Assembly: GCF_002954355.1 (NCBI RefSeq)
Contig: NZ_MQVV01000010.1
Coordinates: forward strand, 496,001-560,000
Direction: 5' to 3'
Length of the DNA stretch: 64,000 nt
DNA from: Nonlabens tegetincola
Lineage (GTDB): Bacteria > Bacteroidota > Bacteroidia > Flavobacteriales > Flavobacteriaceae
Shown: piece after piece, positions 26,927 through 36,148 of the stretch
How the letters are laid out: each line of letters starts with the position of its first letter
How positions within the stretch are numbered: position 1 is the first letter of the stretch
Program-made: the position numbers and the translations under genes
Notes under the pieces: generated by a model
What the model saw: only the letters and a program-made list of their open reading frames with translations
Told to the model about the DNA's origin: nothing
Databases searched by the model: none

Positions 26927-28291
26927 ATGAAGAAAATACTAAAATATGTTGTTGTAGGAGCTGCCTTAGTTTCTGCGGCGTTTGTAAACGCTCAGGATGC
27001 CTCAAATAGATGGTCTTTCTCTATAGGAGTAAATGCTATCGATTTGTATCCTGTAGGAGAAAAAGATCAAGGTCTAGGAGATTATTTTGATCAGTTTTTT
27101 AATGTAGATCATTATAACCTTATGCCTGCACCTAGTCGTTTTGAATTAGGATACTATGTAGGTGATGGTATTGTCGCTACTGGAGCTTTCTCTTTAAACA
27201 GGATAGATCAAGCAGGTGATACTAAAATTGAAGAGCTATCATATGTAGCTCTTGATGGTGGTTTACGCTACAACTTACGTGAGATATGGAATGGATCTGA
27301 TGTTTTTAATCCTTATTTAGGAGTAGGTGGTTCATACCAATGGTTAGAAGAAGATGGGTTTGGAACATTTAACGGTACAGCCGGATTTGATATTAAATTG
27401 ATGGAGAATGTTTTATTCAATGTTAATACTATCTATAAGCATTCGTTTGAAGATGGTCTTCCTAAGCACTGGCAACACTCTGCTGGTGTGAAATTCATTT
27501 GGGGTGCTGTTGATACAGACGGAGATGGTATAACTGATAATAATGATAAGTGTCCAGAAACTCCAGGATTAGAAGAGTTCATGGGTTGTCCAGATTCTGA
27601 CGGTGATGGTATCCAAGACAGTGAAGATGTTTGTCCTAATAATGCTGGACCAGCTGAAAATCAAGGATGTCCTGATACTGATGGAGATGGTGTTCTTGAT
27701 AAAGACGATCAGTGTCCTGAAACTGCAGGTCTTGTAGCTTTAATGGGTTGTCCTGATGCTGATGGAGATGGTATAAAAGATAGCGCAGATGATTGTCCAA
27801 ATGTAAAAGGTCTTGCTGCATTCAACGGATGTCCTGATACTGATGGAGATGGTATAAAAGATTCTGAAGACAAGTGTCCTAAAACTCCAGGTGTTAAGGA
27901 AATGCAAGGTTGTCCTAAGCCTGCGGTACCTACTCAACAAGAGCAAGCACAATTAAACGAATATGCTAAGACTATTCTTTTTGATACGGCTAAAGCTTCT
28001 ATCAAAAAGCAATCTGAAGAAGTGCTAGCAGACATTATTTCAATCTTAAAGAAATATCCAGATGCAAAATTCTCTATCGATGGTCATACTGATAGTAGAG
28101 GTTCTGACAGCTTTAATCAAAGGTTATCGAATGACAGAGCGCTTTCTGTTAAAGAATACTTAGTTCAAAACGGTATCCAAGAATTTAGATTGAGTGCAAT
28201 GGGTTACGGTGAAACTAAACCGATTGCTTCAAACAATACTAAAGCTGGTAGAGCTCAAAACCGTCGTGTTGAGATCAACTTGAAAAAGTAA
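26927..28291 (+). CDS. OmpA-family outer-membrane protein with thrombospondin type 3 repeats
   Basis: 454 residues. Signal peptide about 1-22 (ending VNAQ), then an N-terminal beta-barrel-like domain to about residue 190. Five Asp-rich calcium-binding TSP3 repeats (DTDGDGI..NDKCP pattern, residues ~196-331) lead to a C-terminal OmpA domain with [22 protein letters not shown] and [10 protein letters not shown], which binds peptidoglycan. It probably tethers the outer membrane to the cell wall and is likely abundant. It has a strong promoter, a long leader-poor upstream region and a terminator, so it is monocistronic. Confidence 0.92.
   Translation: MKKILKYVVVGAALVSAAFVNAQDASNRWSFSIGVNAIDLYPVGEKDQGLGDYFDQFFNVDHYNLMPAPSRFELGYYVGDGIVATGAFSLNRIDQAGDTKIEELSYVALDGGLRYNLREIWNGSDVFNPYLGVGGSYQWLEEDGFGTFNGTAGFDIKLMENVLFNVNTIYKHSFEDGLPKHWQHSAGVKFIWGAVDTDGDGITDNNDKCPETPGLEEFMGCPDSDGDGIQDSEDVCPNNAGPAENQGCPDTDGDGVLDKDDQCPETAGLVALMGCPDADGDGIKDSADDCPNVKGLAAFNGCPDTDGDGIKDSEDKCPKTPGVKEMQGCPKPAVPTQQEQAQLNEYAKTILFDTAKASIKKQSEEVLADIISILKKYPDAKFSIDGHTDSRGSDSFNQRLSNDRALSVKEYLVQNGIQEFRLSAMGYGETKPIASNNTKAGRAQNRRVEINLKK
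27512..27915 (+). repeat. Five TSP3 coding repeats
   Basis: Imperfect tandem units encoding D-x-DGDGI...CP...GCP, separated by 23-28 codons. The best-conserved DNA segment is GATGGAGATGGTAT. Each unit has two Cys and a calcium-binding Asp cluster. Confidence 0.85.
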
Positions 28292-28316
28292 TGTAATATA
28301 ATTACATACTAATAAT

Positions 28317-28346
28317 AAAAAGCCACCTTATTAAGGTGGCTTTTTT
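28317..28346 (+). terminator. Rho-independent terminator of OmpA-family gene
   Basis: 13-bp stem AAAAAGCCACCTT / AAGGTGGCTTTTT with a short loop and a T-run. Confidence 0.9.
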
Positions 28347-28365
28347 ATTGTGACTTCTTTATCTA

Positions 28366-28381
28366 CGCTTTCGCGAAAGCA
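28366..28381. repeat. Iterated palindrome copy 7 (intact 14-bp core)
   Basis: CGCTTTCGCGAAAGCA, between two convergent terminators. Confidence 0.9.
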
Positions 28382-28382
28382 T

Positions 28383-28420
28383 AAAAAAATGCCAGAATCA
28401 ATAAAATGAGATCTGGCATT
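28383..28420 (-). terminator. Terminator of the SPOR gene
   Basis: 9-bp stem AATGCCAGA / TCTGGCATT. The A-run at 28383-28389 becomes the U-tract on the minus strand. Confidence 0.75.
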
Positions 28421-28441
28421 AATACATTCAATTAAATAATG

Positions 28442-28807
28442 TTAACTCTGAGGTTTAAGTATAAAGGCATCTGGGAAGTGCTCACGAATTTCTAAAAGTG
28501 CACGATCTGCTTCCAGTCGATTTCTGAATTTGCCAATCCAAACTTTATGATTAGGTGATTCCCATTTTAATTCACTGGGCCAAGAAAGATTTAAGTTATC
28601 ATATTTAGCCTTAGTTTTTGTAGCTACTTCTCGACCTCCGTAGATAAGTTGTATAGTAAACCTGTCCTTAAATTTACCATCCTTTTCTAGGGCTACCTTT
28701 TTTGCAAATAATTCATTCACAGTAGTTTCTTCTACTTGTGTGTTGTTTTGTGCAATTGAGTTTATACTAAATGCTATAAAAACAATTGGTAAGATTAATT
28801 TTTTCAT
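28442..28807 (-). CDS. SPOR-domain exported protein
   Basis: 121 residues with a signal peptide (about 1-19, ending SIAQ) and a single C-terminal SPOR domain: FTIQLIYGGREVATKTKAKY, KWESPNHKVWIGKFRNRLEADRAL and a closing FPDAFILKP. SPOR domains bind denuded glycan strands of septal peptidoglycan, so a periplasmic cell-division or wall role is expected. Its position divergent from the actA operon and convergent with the OmpA-family gene is not informative about function. Confidence 0.85.
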   Translation of the reverse strand: MKKLILPIVFIAFSINSIAQNNTQVEETTVNELFAKKVALEKDGKFKDRFTIQLIYGGREVATKTKAKYDNLNLSWPSELKWESPNHKVWIGKFRNRLEADRALLEIREHFPDAFILKPQS

Positions 28808-28921
28808 TCCGACCAGTACTTAGTAAATAAAGGGATATAGATTCTATCGATATCTTTATTTAGACAGATTATAAATTATTTTAGTCAATTTCACTCATGC
28901 AAAAATAAACCTTTTATAACC

Positions 28922-28929
28922 TATTTTTG
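28922..28929 (+). promoter_or_regulatory. Candidate -7 box (TATTTTTG) of the act-cox operon
   Basis: TAnnTTTG match 67 nt before actA; the leader contains a small TTCAGT/ACTGAA hairpin. Confidence 0.5.
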
Positions 28930-28996
28930 CAGGAGCTTAAATTCAGTGAATAACTGAAATAATTATGCCAAATTTATTGTAATAATCAATAACGAA

Positions 28997-30334
28997 ATGA
29001 TAAACAAAAAATTGCATTTTTCTGCATGGCGATTTGTCCTAGCCCTCGCAATTGTGTTGTTCTCAACAACAGCGATGGCTCAAGATGACGCAAGTGCAGG
29101 TGAACCGGCAGCAGCTCAGGCTAGTGGAGCAGATGCGGCCAAGGGTAAAGAGCTTTTTAATGCTAATTGTGCTGCATGTCACAAGCTGTACAAAAAAGCA
29201 GTAGGTCCTGCGCTTAACGGTGTTTCTGAAAAGTATGACAGAGAATGGTTGTATAAATGGATAAACAACTCTGCAGCGCTTATAGCTAGTGGTGATCCGC
29301 AAGCGGTTGCACTTTACAACGAGTGGGGACAACAAAACATGAATGCTTTTCCTGGTCTTTCTACTCAGGATATAGATAATATTCTTGCTTATACAGATAC
29401 TCCAAAGCCAGAGAAAGCTGCTGGTGCTGTGGCAGGTGCTCAGCAAGGTGGTGCAGTGGCAGGTGGTGATAACTCCATGACAAACAATATTATATTGGCT
29501 GCTTTAGCTATAGTGTTATTGTTGCTTGTAGTGTTGCTTGTAGTGGTGAATAAAACGCTTAAGCGTTTTGCTGAAGCTAATGGTATCCAGACAGAAATCA
29601 TTGATGAGGAAGAATTGGATAGAAAGCCTATATGGAAAGCTTTCGTTGAAAATCAATTCTTAGTTCTTGTTACATCAATTGTCTTATTGTTTGCAAGCCT
29701 GTATTTTGTTTATGGAGCAATGATGAGTGTTGGTGTTGATCAAGGTTATGCGCCAGTTCAACCTATTCATTATTCGCATAGAATCCATGCAGGAACAAAT
29801 CAAATTGATTGTAAATATTGTCACTCTAGTGCAAGAGAGTCAAAGCATTCAGGTATTCCTTCTTTGAATGTTTGTATGAATTGTCACAAGTCTATTGCCG
29901 AGGTTTCTGAAGAGACGTATCAAGAAGGTATGAATGAGTATGGTATTGATTACAATAAAGAAATTCAGAAGCTATACAAGGCAACTGGTTGGAATCCAGA
30001 TGAAATGAAGTATGCAGGTGAAGGTGAGCCAGTGCGTTGGGTAAGAATACACAATCTTCCAGATCTTGCTTATTTTAATCACGCGCAACACGTTACGGCA
30101 GGTAAGATAGAATGTCAAACTTGTCACGGTCCTGTAGAGGAAATGGAAGTTATGTATCAGTATTCTCCATTAACTATGGGATGGTGTATTAACTGTCACA
30201 GAGAAACAAACGTAGATCTTAAAGGAAATGGATACTACGAGCAAATTCATAAAGAGTTGTCTGAGAAAAGAGGTGGACGTCAATTGACTATCGCTGATCT
30301 TGGTGGACTTGAATGTGGTAAATGCCACTATTAA
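28997..30334 (+). CDS. actA: Alternative complex III subunit ActA, multihaem cytochrome c
   Basis: 445 residues. Signal peptide ending TAMAQ, then six CxxCH haem sites: CAACH (58-62) in a separate N-terminal cytochrome c-like segment, followed after a Gly/Ala linker and two hydrophobic helices by CKYCH, CMNCH, CQTCH, CINCH and CGKCH. The latter five are the classical pentahaem ActA module. The subunit passes electrons from the iron-sulfur protein ActB towards ActE and the oxidase on the periplasmic side. It is the first gene of the actABCDEF-coxBA operon. The extra N-terminal monohaem segment is worth comparing with other phyla. Confidence 0.92.
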   Translation: MINKKLHFSAWRFVLALAIVLFSTTAMAQDDASAGEPAAAQASGADAAKGKELFNANCAACHKLYKKAVGPALNGVSEKYDREWLYKWINNSAALIASGDPQAVALYNEWGQQNMNAFPGLSTQDIDNILAYTDTPKPEKAAGAVAGAQQGGAVAGGDNSMTNNIILAALAIVLLLLVVLLVVVNKTLKRFAEANGIQTEIIDEEELDRKPIWKAFVENQFLVLVTSIVLLFASLYFVYGAMMSVGVDQGYAPVQPIHYSHRIHAGTNQIDCKYCHSSARESKHSGIPSLNVCMNCHKSIAEVSEETYQEGMNEYGIDYNKEIQKLYKATGWNPDEMKYAGEGEPVRWVRIHNLPDLAYFNHAQHVTAGKIECQTCHGPVEEMEVMYQYSPLTMGWCINCHRETNVDLKGNGYYEQIHKELSEKRGGRQLTIADLGGLECGKCHY

Positions 30335-30354
30335 TAAAATAGTTATAGAGATAT

Positions 30355-33300
30355 ATGGCTACTACAAAGAAATATTGGAAAAGTACAGCACAGCTTCAGG
30401 ATGATAATGAAATTATCCAAAGCTTAGAGCAAAACGAATTCGCTAGTCCGATACCTACAGATGAGTTCTTAGGTAATGATGAGGCTATGGAGTCTTCAAG
30501 TACTTCTAGACGTGACTTTTTAAAGTATGTTGGTTTTAGTACAGCAGCAGCATCACTTGCTGCATGTGAAGGTCCTGTAGTTAATTCGGTACCATACGTT
30601 AATCAGCCTGAAAGGATTATTCCTGGTATGGCTAATTATTATGCAACAACCATAGCAAACGGTTACGACTTCGCAAGTGTTTTAATTAAGACTAGGGAAG
30701 GGCGTCCTATTAAAGTTGAAAATAATAAAGATGCTGCCTTCCGTGGTAGTGCTAGTGCTAGAGCTCATGCTTCTGTTCTTTCCTTATATGATACTAATAG
30801 GTTGCAGTATCCTACTGCAAATGGTGAGCAAGTTGAGTGGTCTCAGCTTGATCGTCAAGTAAAAGAAAAGTTAGCAGGTGTTGCTGGTAAAGAGATTGCG
30901 ATTTTGTCTAGAACTTTTGCAAGTCCTACGTACAACAAAGTGATTTCGAAGTTTAAAGAAGCTTATCCTACCACAACTATTACCGTTTATGATACGGTAA
31001 GTGAGGACGCAGCGCTAGATGCATTTAATGCAAAGTACGGCGTAAGAGCGCTTACTGATTATAATTTCACCGATGCTGTTTCTATAGTTTCCGTTGGTGC
31101 AGATTTTGTTGGTGATTGGCAAGGTGGTGGTTTTAATAAAGGCTATGGGCAGTCACGTGTTCCTAAAAACGGTAAGATGTCACAGCACATTCAGTTTGAG
31201 TCTAATATGTCGCTTTCTGGAGCAAATGCTGACAGACGTTTCCCTGTAACTCCAACTGAACAGAAGCACATCATTGCTGCTTTGTATAGTAAGATTGTTG
31301 GCGGACCTAGTCCAAAGCTTTCTGATAAGCTGTCGAAGGCTGTTGAGCAAGCTGCAATTAGTTTAAAAAGAGCTGGTAGTAAAGCTGTAGTTCTTTGTGG
31401 TTTGCCTAGTATGGAAGCACAGCTTCTTACGCTTGAGATAAATGAGGCTTTAGCAAGTTCGATTGCAGATGTTAAAGCGCCTATTATGACGCGTCAAGGA
31501 AACAGAAAAGCTGTTAAAGGTTTGGTTTCTAGAATGAATGCAGGTCAAGTGGGTGTTGTGATATTTGCAGATGTTGATCCTGTTTATAGTTATGATGATA
31601 ATGACGCTTTCGCGAAAGCGTTAACAAAAGTATCTACTAAGATATCATTAGCAACACGTGCTGATGCCACTGCTGTTAAAAGTGATTATGTAGCAGCAAC
31701 TCCTCATTACTTAGAAGCATGGGGTGATACTGAAATAAAAAAGGGGTATGTGTATTTAACACAGCCTACGATTAATACATTGTTTGATACTAGACAAGCG
31801 GAAGATTCTCTTCTTGTTTGGGCTGGATCAACGAGTAGTTACAGTGATTTAGTGAAGGAAACAGCTTCTACAAATGGAGCTAGTTGGAACCAATCTTTAC
31901 ATGATGGTTTTTACGCTTATTCTGGTCCTGTTGTAGAAGAAGGAGAAGTTGATGCTCCAGTTTCTTCTACAGTAAGCGCAGCTTCAGCTTTAAGTAAGTT
32001 AAGCGCGGCTAAACAACCTAGTGACTATGAACTTGTTTTATATACAAAAGCTGGTCTAGGTGATGGAACCATGGCAAATAATCCATGGTTGCAAGAATTA
32101 CCTGATCCTATTACTCGTACGACTTGGGATAACTACGTTACTATTTCTCAAAAAGATGCTGAATCATTGGGTATAGAAAACTATAACGTAGCAAATGGTG
32201 CGCTTGATGGTAGTTATGTTAATGTAACGGTTAATGGAAAGACTGAAAAGCTTCCAGCACTTATCCAGCCAGGTCAAGCTCCGGGAACTATCGGTGTAGC
32301 TCTAGGTTACGGTAAGAAAGAGGCTATACAGGAGGAAATGCAAACAGGTGTAAACGCTTATCCATTTTATAAAGATGGCTTAAACGTGCAGTCTGCTAGC
32401 GTAGCTCTTGCTGATGGTATTCATGAATTTGCTTGTACGCAATTACAAAACACGATGATGGGTCGTGATATCATCAGGGAAACAGATTTAGCTACCTATA
32501 AAACGGGTAACAAGGATGAGTTCAATCCTATGCCTGAAGTTTCGTTAAATCATATCGAGACACCAGTTACGTCTCCTGATGTTGATTTATGGGAAAGTTT
32601 TGACAGATCAGTAGGGCATCATTTTAATATGTCTATTGACTTAAATGCGTGTACTGGTTGTGGTGCATGTGTAATAGCTTGTCATGCTGAAAATAACGTG
32701 CCAGTTGTAGGAAAAACCGAGGTTAGAAAATCTCGTGACATGCATTGGTTAAGAATTGATAGATATTATTCTTCCACTGAAAGCTTTGAAGGAGATGAGT
32801 CTAAAAAAGACGGGTTTGAAGGATTATTTGGAGATAATGGTTCTTTAGGAGGATTTGGTGAATTAGAAATTCCAGCAGACAATCCACAAGTAGCATTTCA
32901 GCCGGTGATGTGTCAGCACTGTAATCACGCACCTTGTGAAACTGTTTGTCCTGTGGCTGCTTCTTCTCACGGTCGTCAAGGTCAAAACCATATGGCATAC
33001 AACCGTTGTGTAGGAACAAGATACTGTGCAAACAACTGTCCTTATAAGGTACGTAGATTTAACTGGTTCTTATATAATGGAAATGATGAATTTGATTACC
33101 ACATGAATAATGATTTAGGTCGTATGGTAATTAATCCAGATGTAACCGTTAGATCTCGTGGTGTAATGGAGAAGTGTTCTCTATGTATACAAATGACTCA
33201 AATGACAATCCTTGAGGCTAAGAAAGATGGTAGACCAGTTAAAGATGGTGAATTTGCTACGGCATGTTCAAATGCTTGTTCTGATGGAGCCATTACATTC

Positions 33301-33426
33301 GGAGATATCAATGACAAGGATTCTGAGATATTTAAAGTAAAGCAACAAGACCGTATGTATCACTTATTAGAAGAAGTAGGAACTGAACCTAATGTGATGT
33401 ATCAGGTTAAAGTGAGAAACGTATAA
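30355..33426 (+). CDS. actB: Alternative complex III subunit ActB, iron-sulfur molybdopterin-oxidoreductase-like
   Basis: 1023 residues. The N-terminus has a twin-Arg-type motif TSRRDFLKYVGFSTAAASL followed by Ala-Ala-Cys, which suggests Tat export and lipidation. A large molybdopterin oxidoreductase-like domain follows; the family is known to lack the cofactor in ACIII. The C-terminal ferredoxin-like part carries four cysteine clusters: CTGCGACVIAC, CQHCNHAPCETVC, CVGTRYCANNC and CSLC with a later CSNAC. It receives electrons from quinol at the ActC/ActF membrane interface. An exact palindrome copy is read as AFAKA. Confidence 0.93.
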   Translation: MATTKKYWKSTAQLQDDNEIIQSLEQNEFASPIPTDEFLGNDEAMESSSTSRRDFLKYVGFSTAAASLAACEGPVVNSVPYVNQPERIIPGMANYYATTIANGYDFASVLIKTREGRPIKVENNKDAAFRGSASARAHASVLSLYDTNRLQYPTANGEQVEWSQLDRQVKEKLAGVAGKEIAILSRTFASPTYNKVISKFKEAYPTTTITVYDTVSEDAALDAFNAKYGVRALTDYNFTDAVSIVSVGADFVGDWQGGGFNKGYGQSRVPKNGKMSQHIQFESNMSLSGANADRRFPVTPTEQKHIIAALYSKIVGGPSPKLSDKLSKAVEQAAISLKRAGSKAVVLCGLPSMEAQLLTLEINEALASSIADVKAPIMTRQGNRKAVKGLVSRMNAGQVGVVIFADVDPVYSYDDNDAFAKALTKVSTKISLATRADATAVKSDYVAATPHYLEAWGDTEIKKGYVYLTQPTINTLFDTRQAEDSLLVWAGSTSSYSDLVKETASTNGASWNQSLHDGFYAYSGPVVEEGEVDAPVSSTVSAASALSKLSAAKQPSDYELVLYTKAGLGDGTMANNPWLQELPDPITRTTWDNYVTISQKDAESLGIENYNVANGALDGSYVNVTVNGKTEKLPALIQPGQAPGTIGVALGYGKKEAIQEEMQTGVNAYPFYKDGLNVQSASVALADGIHEFACTQLQNTMMGRDIIRETDLATYKTGNKDEFNPMPEVSLNHIETPVTSPDVDLWESFDRSVGHHFNMSIDLNACTGCGACVIACHAENNVPVVGKTEVRKSRDMHWLRIDRYYSSTESFEGDESKKDGFEGLFGDNGSLGGFGELEIPADNPQVAFQPVMCQHCNHAPCETVCPVAASSHGRQGQNHMAYNRCVGTRYCANNCPYKVRRFNWFLYNGNDEFDYHMNNDLGRMVINPDVTVRSRGVMEKCSLCIQMTQMTILEAKKDGRPVKDGEFATACSNACSDGAITFGDINDKDSEIFKVKQQDRMYHLLEEVGTEPNVMYQVKVRNV
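31605..31620. repeat. Iterated palindrome copy 8 (exact)
   Basis: CGCTTTCGCGAAAGCG inside actB, read as AFAKA. Confidence 0.9.
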
Positions 33427-33453
33427 TTAACTAAGAAATTTATTCTAGATAGT

Positions 33454-34890
33454 ATGGCTCATTATGAAGCGCCCATAAGAAGACCTCTAGTAACCGGTGA
33501 TAAAACCTATACCGACGTTACTCGAGACATTGCAGCACCAGTTGAAGGTGTCGCAAATAAGCAGTGGTGGTTAGTGTTTACCATTTCCCTTATTGCTTTC
33601 CTTTACGGATTAGGTTGTATCACATATACGGTTGCTACAGGTATCGGTGTATGGGGACTAAATAAAACTATTGGTTGGGCATGGGATATCACCAACTTTG
33701 TTTGGTGGGTAGGTATTGGTCACGCAGGTACCTTGATTTCGGCAGTACTTTTATTATTCCGTCAAAAATGGAGAATGGCGATTAACCGTTCTGCGGAGGC
33801 AATGACGATATTCTCGGTAATACAAGCTGGTTTATTCCCGATTATTCACATGGGTAGACCATGGTTAGCATACTGGGTTTTACCTATTCCTAATCAATTT
33901 GGTTCTTTATGGGTTAACTTTAACTCTCCATTACTTTGGGATGTATTTGCAATTTCAACTTATTTATCGGTTTCATTAGTTTTCTGGTGGACAGGTTTAC
34001 TTCCTGACTTTGCAATGCTTAGAGATAGAGCAATAACTCCTTTCAATAAGAAAATATACAGTTTACTGTCATTTGGTTGGTCTGGTAGAGCAAAGGACTG
34101 GCAACGATTTGAAGAAGTATCGTTAGTGCTAGCTGGTCTAGCGACTCCGCTGGTACTTTCAGTACACACTATTGTATCGTTTGACTTTGCTACATCGGTA
34201 ATTCCAGGATGGCACACGACTATCTTCCCTCCATACTTTGTTGCTGGTGCGATCTTTTCTGGATTTGCTATGGTAAATACTCTTCTTATTGTAATGAGAA
34301 AAGTTTGCCATCTTGAAAACTATATAACAATACAGCACATTGAGCTTATGAACATCGTAATCATGATTACAGGTTCTATAGTTGGTGTGGCTTATATAAC
34401 AGAGTTATTCGTCGCTTGGTATTCAGGAGTTGAGTATGAACAATATGCTTTCTTAAATAGAGCAACAGGACCGTATGCATGGGCTTATTGGGCAATGATG
34501 ACTTGTAACGTATTCTCTCCACAGTTTATGTGGTTCAAAAAGTTAAGAACTAGTATTCTTTTCTCATTTGCTATCTCGATAGTAGTAAATATAGGGATGT
34601 GGTTTGAGCGTTTTGTGATTATTGTTACATCTCTACACCGTGACTACTTACCTTCATCATGGACTATGTTCTCACCAACATTTGTTGATGCAGGTATTTT
34701 CATCGGTACTATAGGATTCTTCTTTGTACTGTTTTTATTGTACTCAAGAACATTCCCAGTAATAGCTCAAGCCGAGGTAAAATCTATCCTTAAAGCAAGT
34801 GGTAGTAAATACAAAGCTCTTAGAGATAACAAACAAACGACAACTCACGGTGATGCTTCTGGCGACACTTTAGCTCATCCTAACGCATAA
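33454..34890 (+). CDS. actC: Alternative complex III subunit ActC, NrfD/PsrC-like quinol-binding membrane protein
   Basis: 478 residues with about ten hydrophobic helices, NrfD/PsrC family. Characteristic stretches are WAWDITNFVWWVGIGHAGT and the later histidine-bearing HMGRPWLAYWVLP and SVHTIVSFDFA, which are part of the quinol site in ACIII and related enzymes. It sits between the iron-sulfur gene and actD with a 28-bp gap upstream and a 5-bp gap downstream. Membrane-embedded quinol oxidation site, by family. Confidence 0.95.
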   Translation: MAHYEAPIRRPLVTGDKTYTDVTRDIAAPVEGVANKQWWLVFTISLIAFLYGLGCITYTVATGIGVWGLNKTIGWAWDITNFVWWVGIGHAGTLISAVLLLFRQKWRMAINRSAEAMTIFSVIQAGLFPIIHMGRPWLAYWVLPIPNQFGSLWVNFNSPLLWDVFAISTYLSVSLVFWWTGLLPDFAMLRDRAITPFNKKIYSLLSFGWSGRAKDWQRFEEVSLVLAGLATPLVLSVHTIVSFDFATSVIPGWHTTIFPPYFVAGAIFSGFAMVNTLLIVMRKVCHLENYITIQHIELMNIVIMITGSIVGVAYITELFVAWYSGVEYEQYAFLNRATGPYAWAYWAMMTCNVFSPQFMWFKKLRTSILFSFAISIVVNIGMWFERFVIIVTSLHRDYLPSSWTMFSPTFVDAGIFIGTIGFFFVLFLLYSRTFPVIAQAEVKSILKASGSKYKALRDNKQTTTHGDASGDTLAHPNA

Positions 34891-34895
34891 TAATT

Positions 34896-35432
34896 ATGGC
34901 AGCGTCAAATAAGAAATTACATGTAATGTATACCGATGATGATGTTTTGCTTAATGCAGTTAAGCAAGTAAGAGAAAAGCATTATCATATTGAGGAAGTG
35001 TTTACTCCTTTTCCGGTTCACGGGCTTGAAAAAGCTATGGGAATAGCAGATACGCGATTAGCGATTAACGCATTCTTATACGGATTAGTAGGTTTAGCGG
35101 TAGCAACTACTATGATGAACTATATTATGATAGAAGACTGGCCACAAAATATCGGTGGTAAACCTAGTTTTTCATATCTAGAAAATATGCCAGCATTTGT
35201 ACCTATTATGTTTGAACTTACGGTATTTTTTGCAGCTCACCTTATGGTTATAACTTTTTACTTAAGAAGTAGATTATGGCCATTTAAAAAGGCTGAAAAC
35301 CCAGACGTAAGAACTACAGATGATCATTTCCTTATGGAAGTTGATGTAAAAGGCGATATTGAAGAAATGTCTCGTTTTATGTATGACACTGGAGCAACAG
35401 AAATTAAAGTAATCGACAAAGAAGAGCACTAA
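34896..35432 (+). CDS. actD: Alternative complex III subunit ActD (DUF3341)
   Basis: 178 residues. DUF3341: an N-terminal soluble ferredoxin-fold-like region containing YHIEEVFTPFPVHGLEKAMG, two transmembrane helices (about 62-82 and 107-127) and a C-terminal segment with TTDDHFLMEVDV. It is a structural membrane subunit of ACIII. The last base of its stop is the first base of the actE ATG, a coupled junction. Confidence 0.95.
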   Translation: MAASNKKLHVMYTDDDVLLNAVKQVREKHYHIEEVFTPFPVHGLEKAMGIADTRLAINAFLYGLVGLAVATTMMNYIMIEDWPQNIGGKPSFSYLENMPAFVPIMFELTVFFAAHLMVITFYLRSRLWPFKKAENPDVRTTDDHFLMEVDVKGDIEEMSRFMYDTGATEIKVIDKEEH

Positions 35433-36130
35433 TGAATAGAATTTTTAAAACATTCATTTACGCAGCATTGGGACTTGTTATGGTTTCTTGTATGAATGAT
35501 AACGAAACAAGTACTAAAACAGATCGTTCTGTTCAGTATTTCCCAAACATGTACAGGTCAGCTGGGTATGAAACTTACCAAGAGGCTGAAATTTTTCCTG
35601 GTAATGTAGAGGCCCAAAAACCTGTTGAAGGAACGATTTCTAGAGGTTGGATGCCTTATGATTATGAAAATAATAATGAAGGTTACGCTTCCGCGAAAGC
35701 GAACTTAAATAACCCATTACCGTATACCGAGGCTAACCTAGCAAAGGGTAAAGAATTATACGATATATACTGTGCTGTATGTCACGGAACAAGTGGAAAT
35801 GGTAAAGGAATATTAGTGAAGAATGAAAAGATCCTAGGTGTTCCTAGTTATGACAGTAGAGAAATAACTCAAGGTTCTATATACCATGTTATGTATTATG
35901 GTATAAACACTATGGGATCCTATGCTTCACAAACCTCGATTGAGGAAAGATGGCAAATCGCTCATCATGTTGATGCACTTACTCGTGATCTTAAAGGTGA
36001 GGAAAAAAGAGAATTTGTAAATGGAGATGATGCTGGTAAGGCTCCTGTTATGGAAGCACCTGCTGATGAAACTCAGCAAGCTGATTCAAACGATACTGAT
36101 AACAATTCAACAACAACTGAAGGCGAGTAA
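35432..36130 (+). CDS. actE: Alternative complex III subunit ActE, monohaem cytochrome c lipoprotein
   Basis: 232 residues. Lipoprotein signal with lipobox MVSC (Cys20), then a class I cytochrome c domain with KGKELYDIYCAVCHG (CxxCH near residue 113) and a probable distal Met in the GINTMGSYASQ segment. The tail is acidic and low-complexity. It passes electrons from ActA to the downstream oxidase. A palindrome variant is read as ASAKA just before the haem domain. Confidence 0.93.
   Translation: MNRIFKTFIYAALGLVMVSCMNDNETSTKTDRSVQYFPNMYRSAGYETYQEAEIFPGNVEAQKPVEGTISRGWMPYDYENNNEGYASAKANLNNPLPYTEANLAKGKELYDIYCAVCHGTSGNGKGILVKNEKILGVPSYDSREITQGSIYHVMYYGINTMGSYASQTSIEERWQIAHHVDALTRDLKGEEKREFVNGDDAGKAPVMEAPADETQQADSNDTDNNSTTTEGE
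35686..35701. repeat. Iterated palindrome copy 9 (one mismatch)
   Basis: CGCTTCCGCGAAAGCG inside actE, read as ASAKA. Confidence 0.8.
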
Positions 36131-36148
36131 GGCCGTAAATAGATATTT

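Noticed and set aside
27512-27915. CRISPR-like array
   Set aside because: The regular spacing comes from TSP3 protein repeats in frame with the OmpA-family gene.
27636-27952. Minus-strand open frames across the TSP3 repeats
   Set aside because: They are low-complexity reverse readings of the repetitive Asp/Gly codons in the OmpA-family gene.
30355-33426. Active molybdenum enzyme
   Set aside because: The molybdopterin-like domain is the cofactor-less ActB type by operon context and family knowledge.
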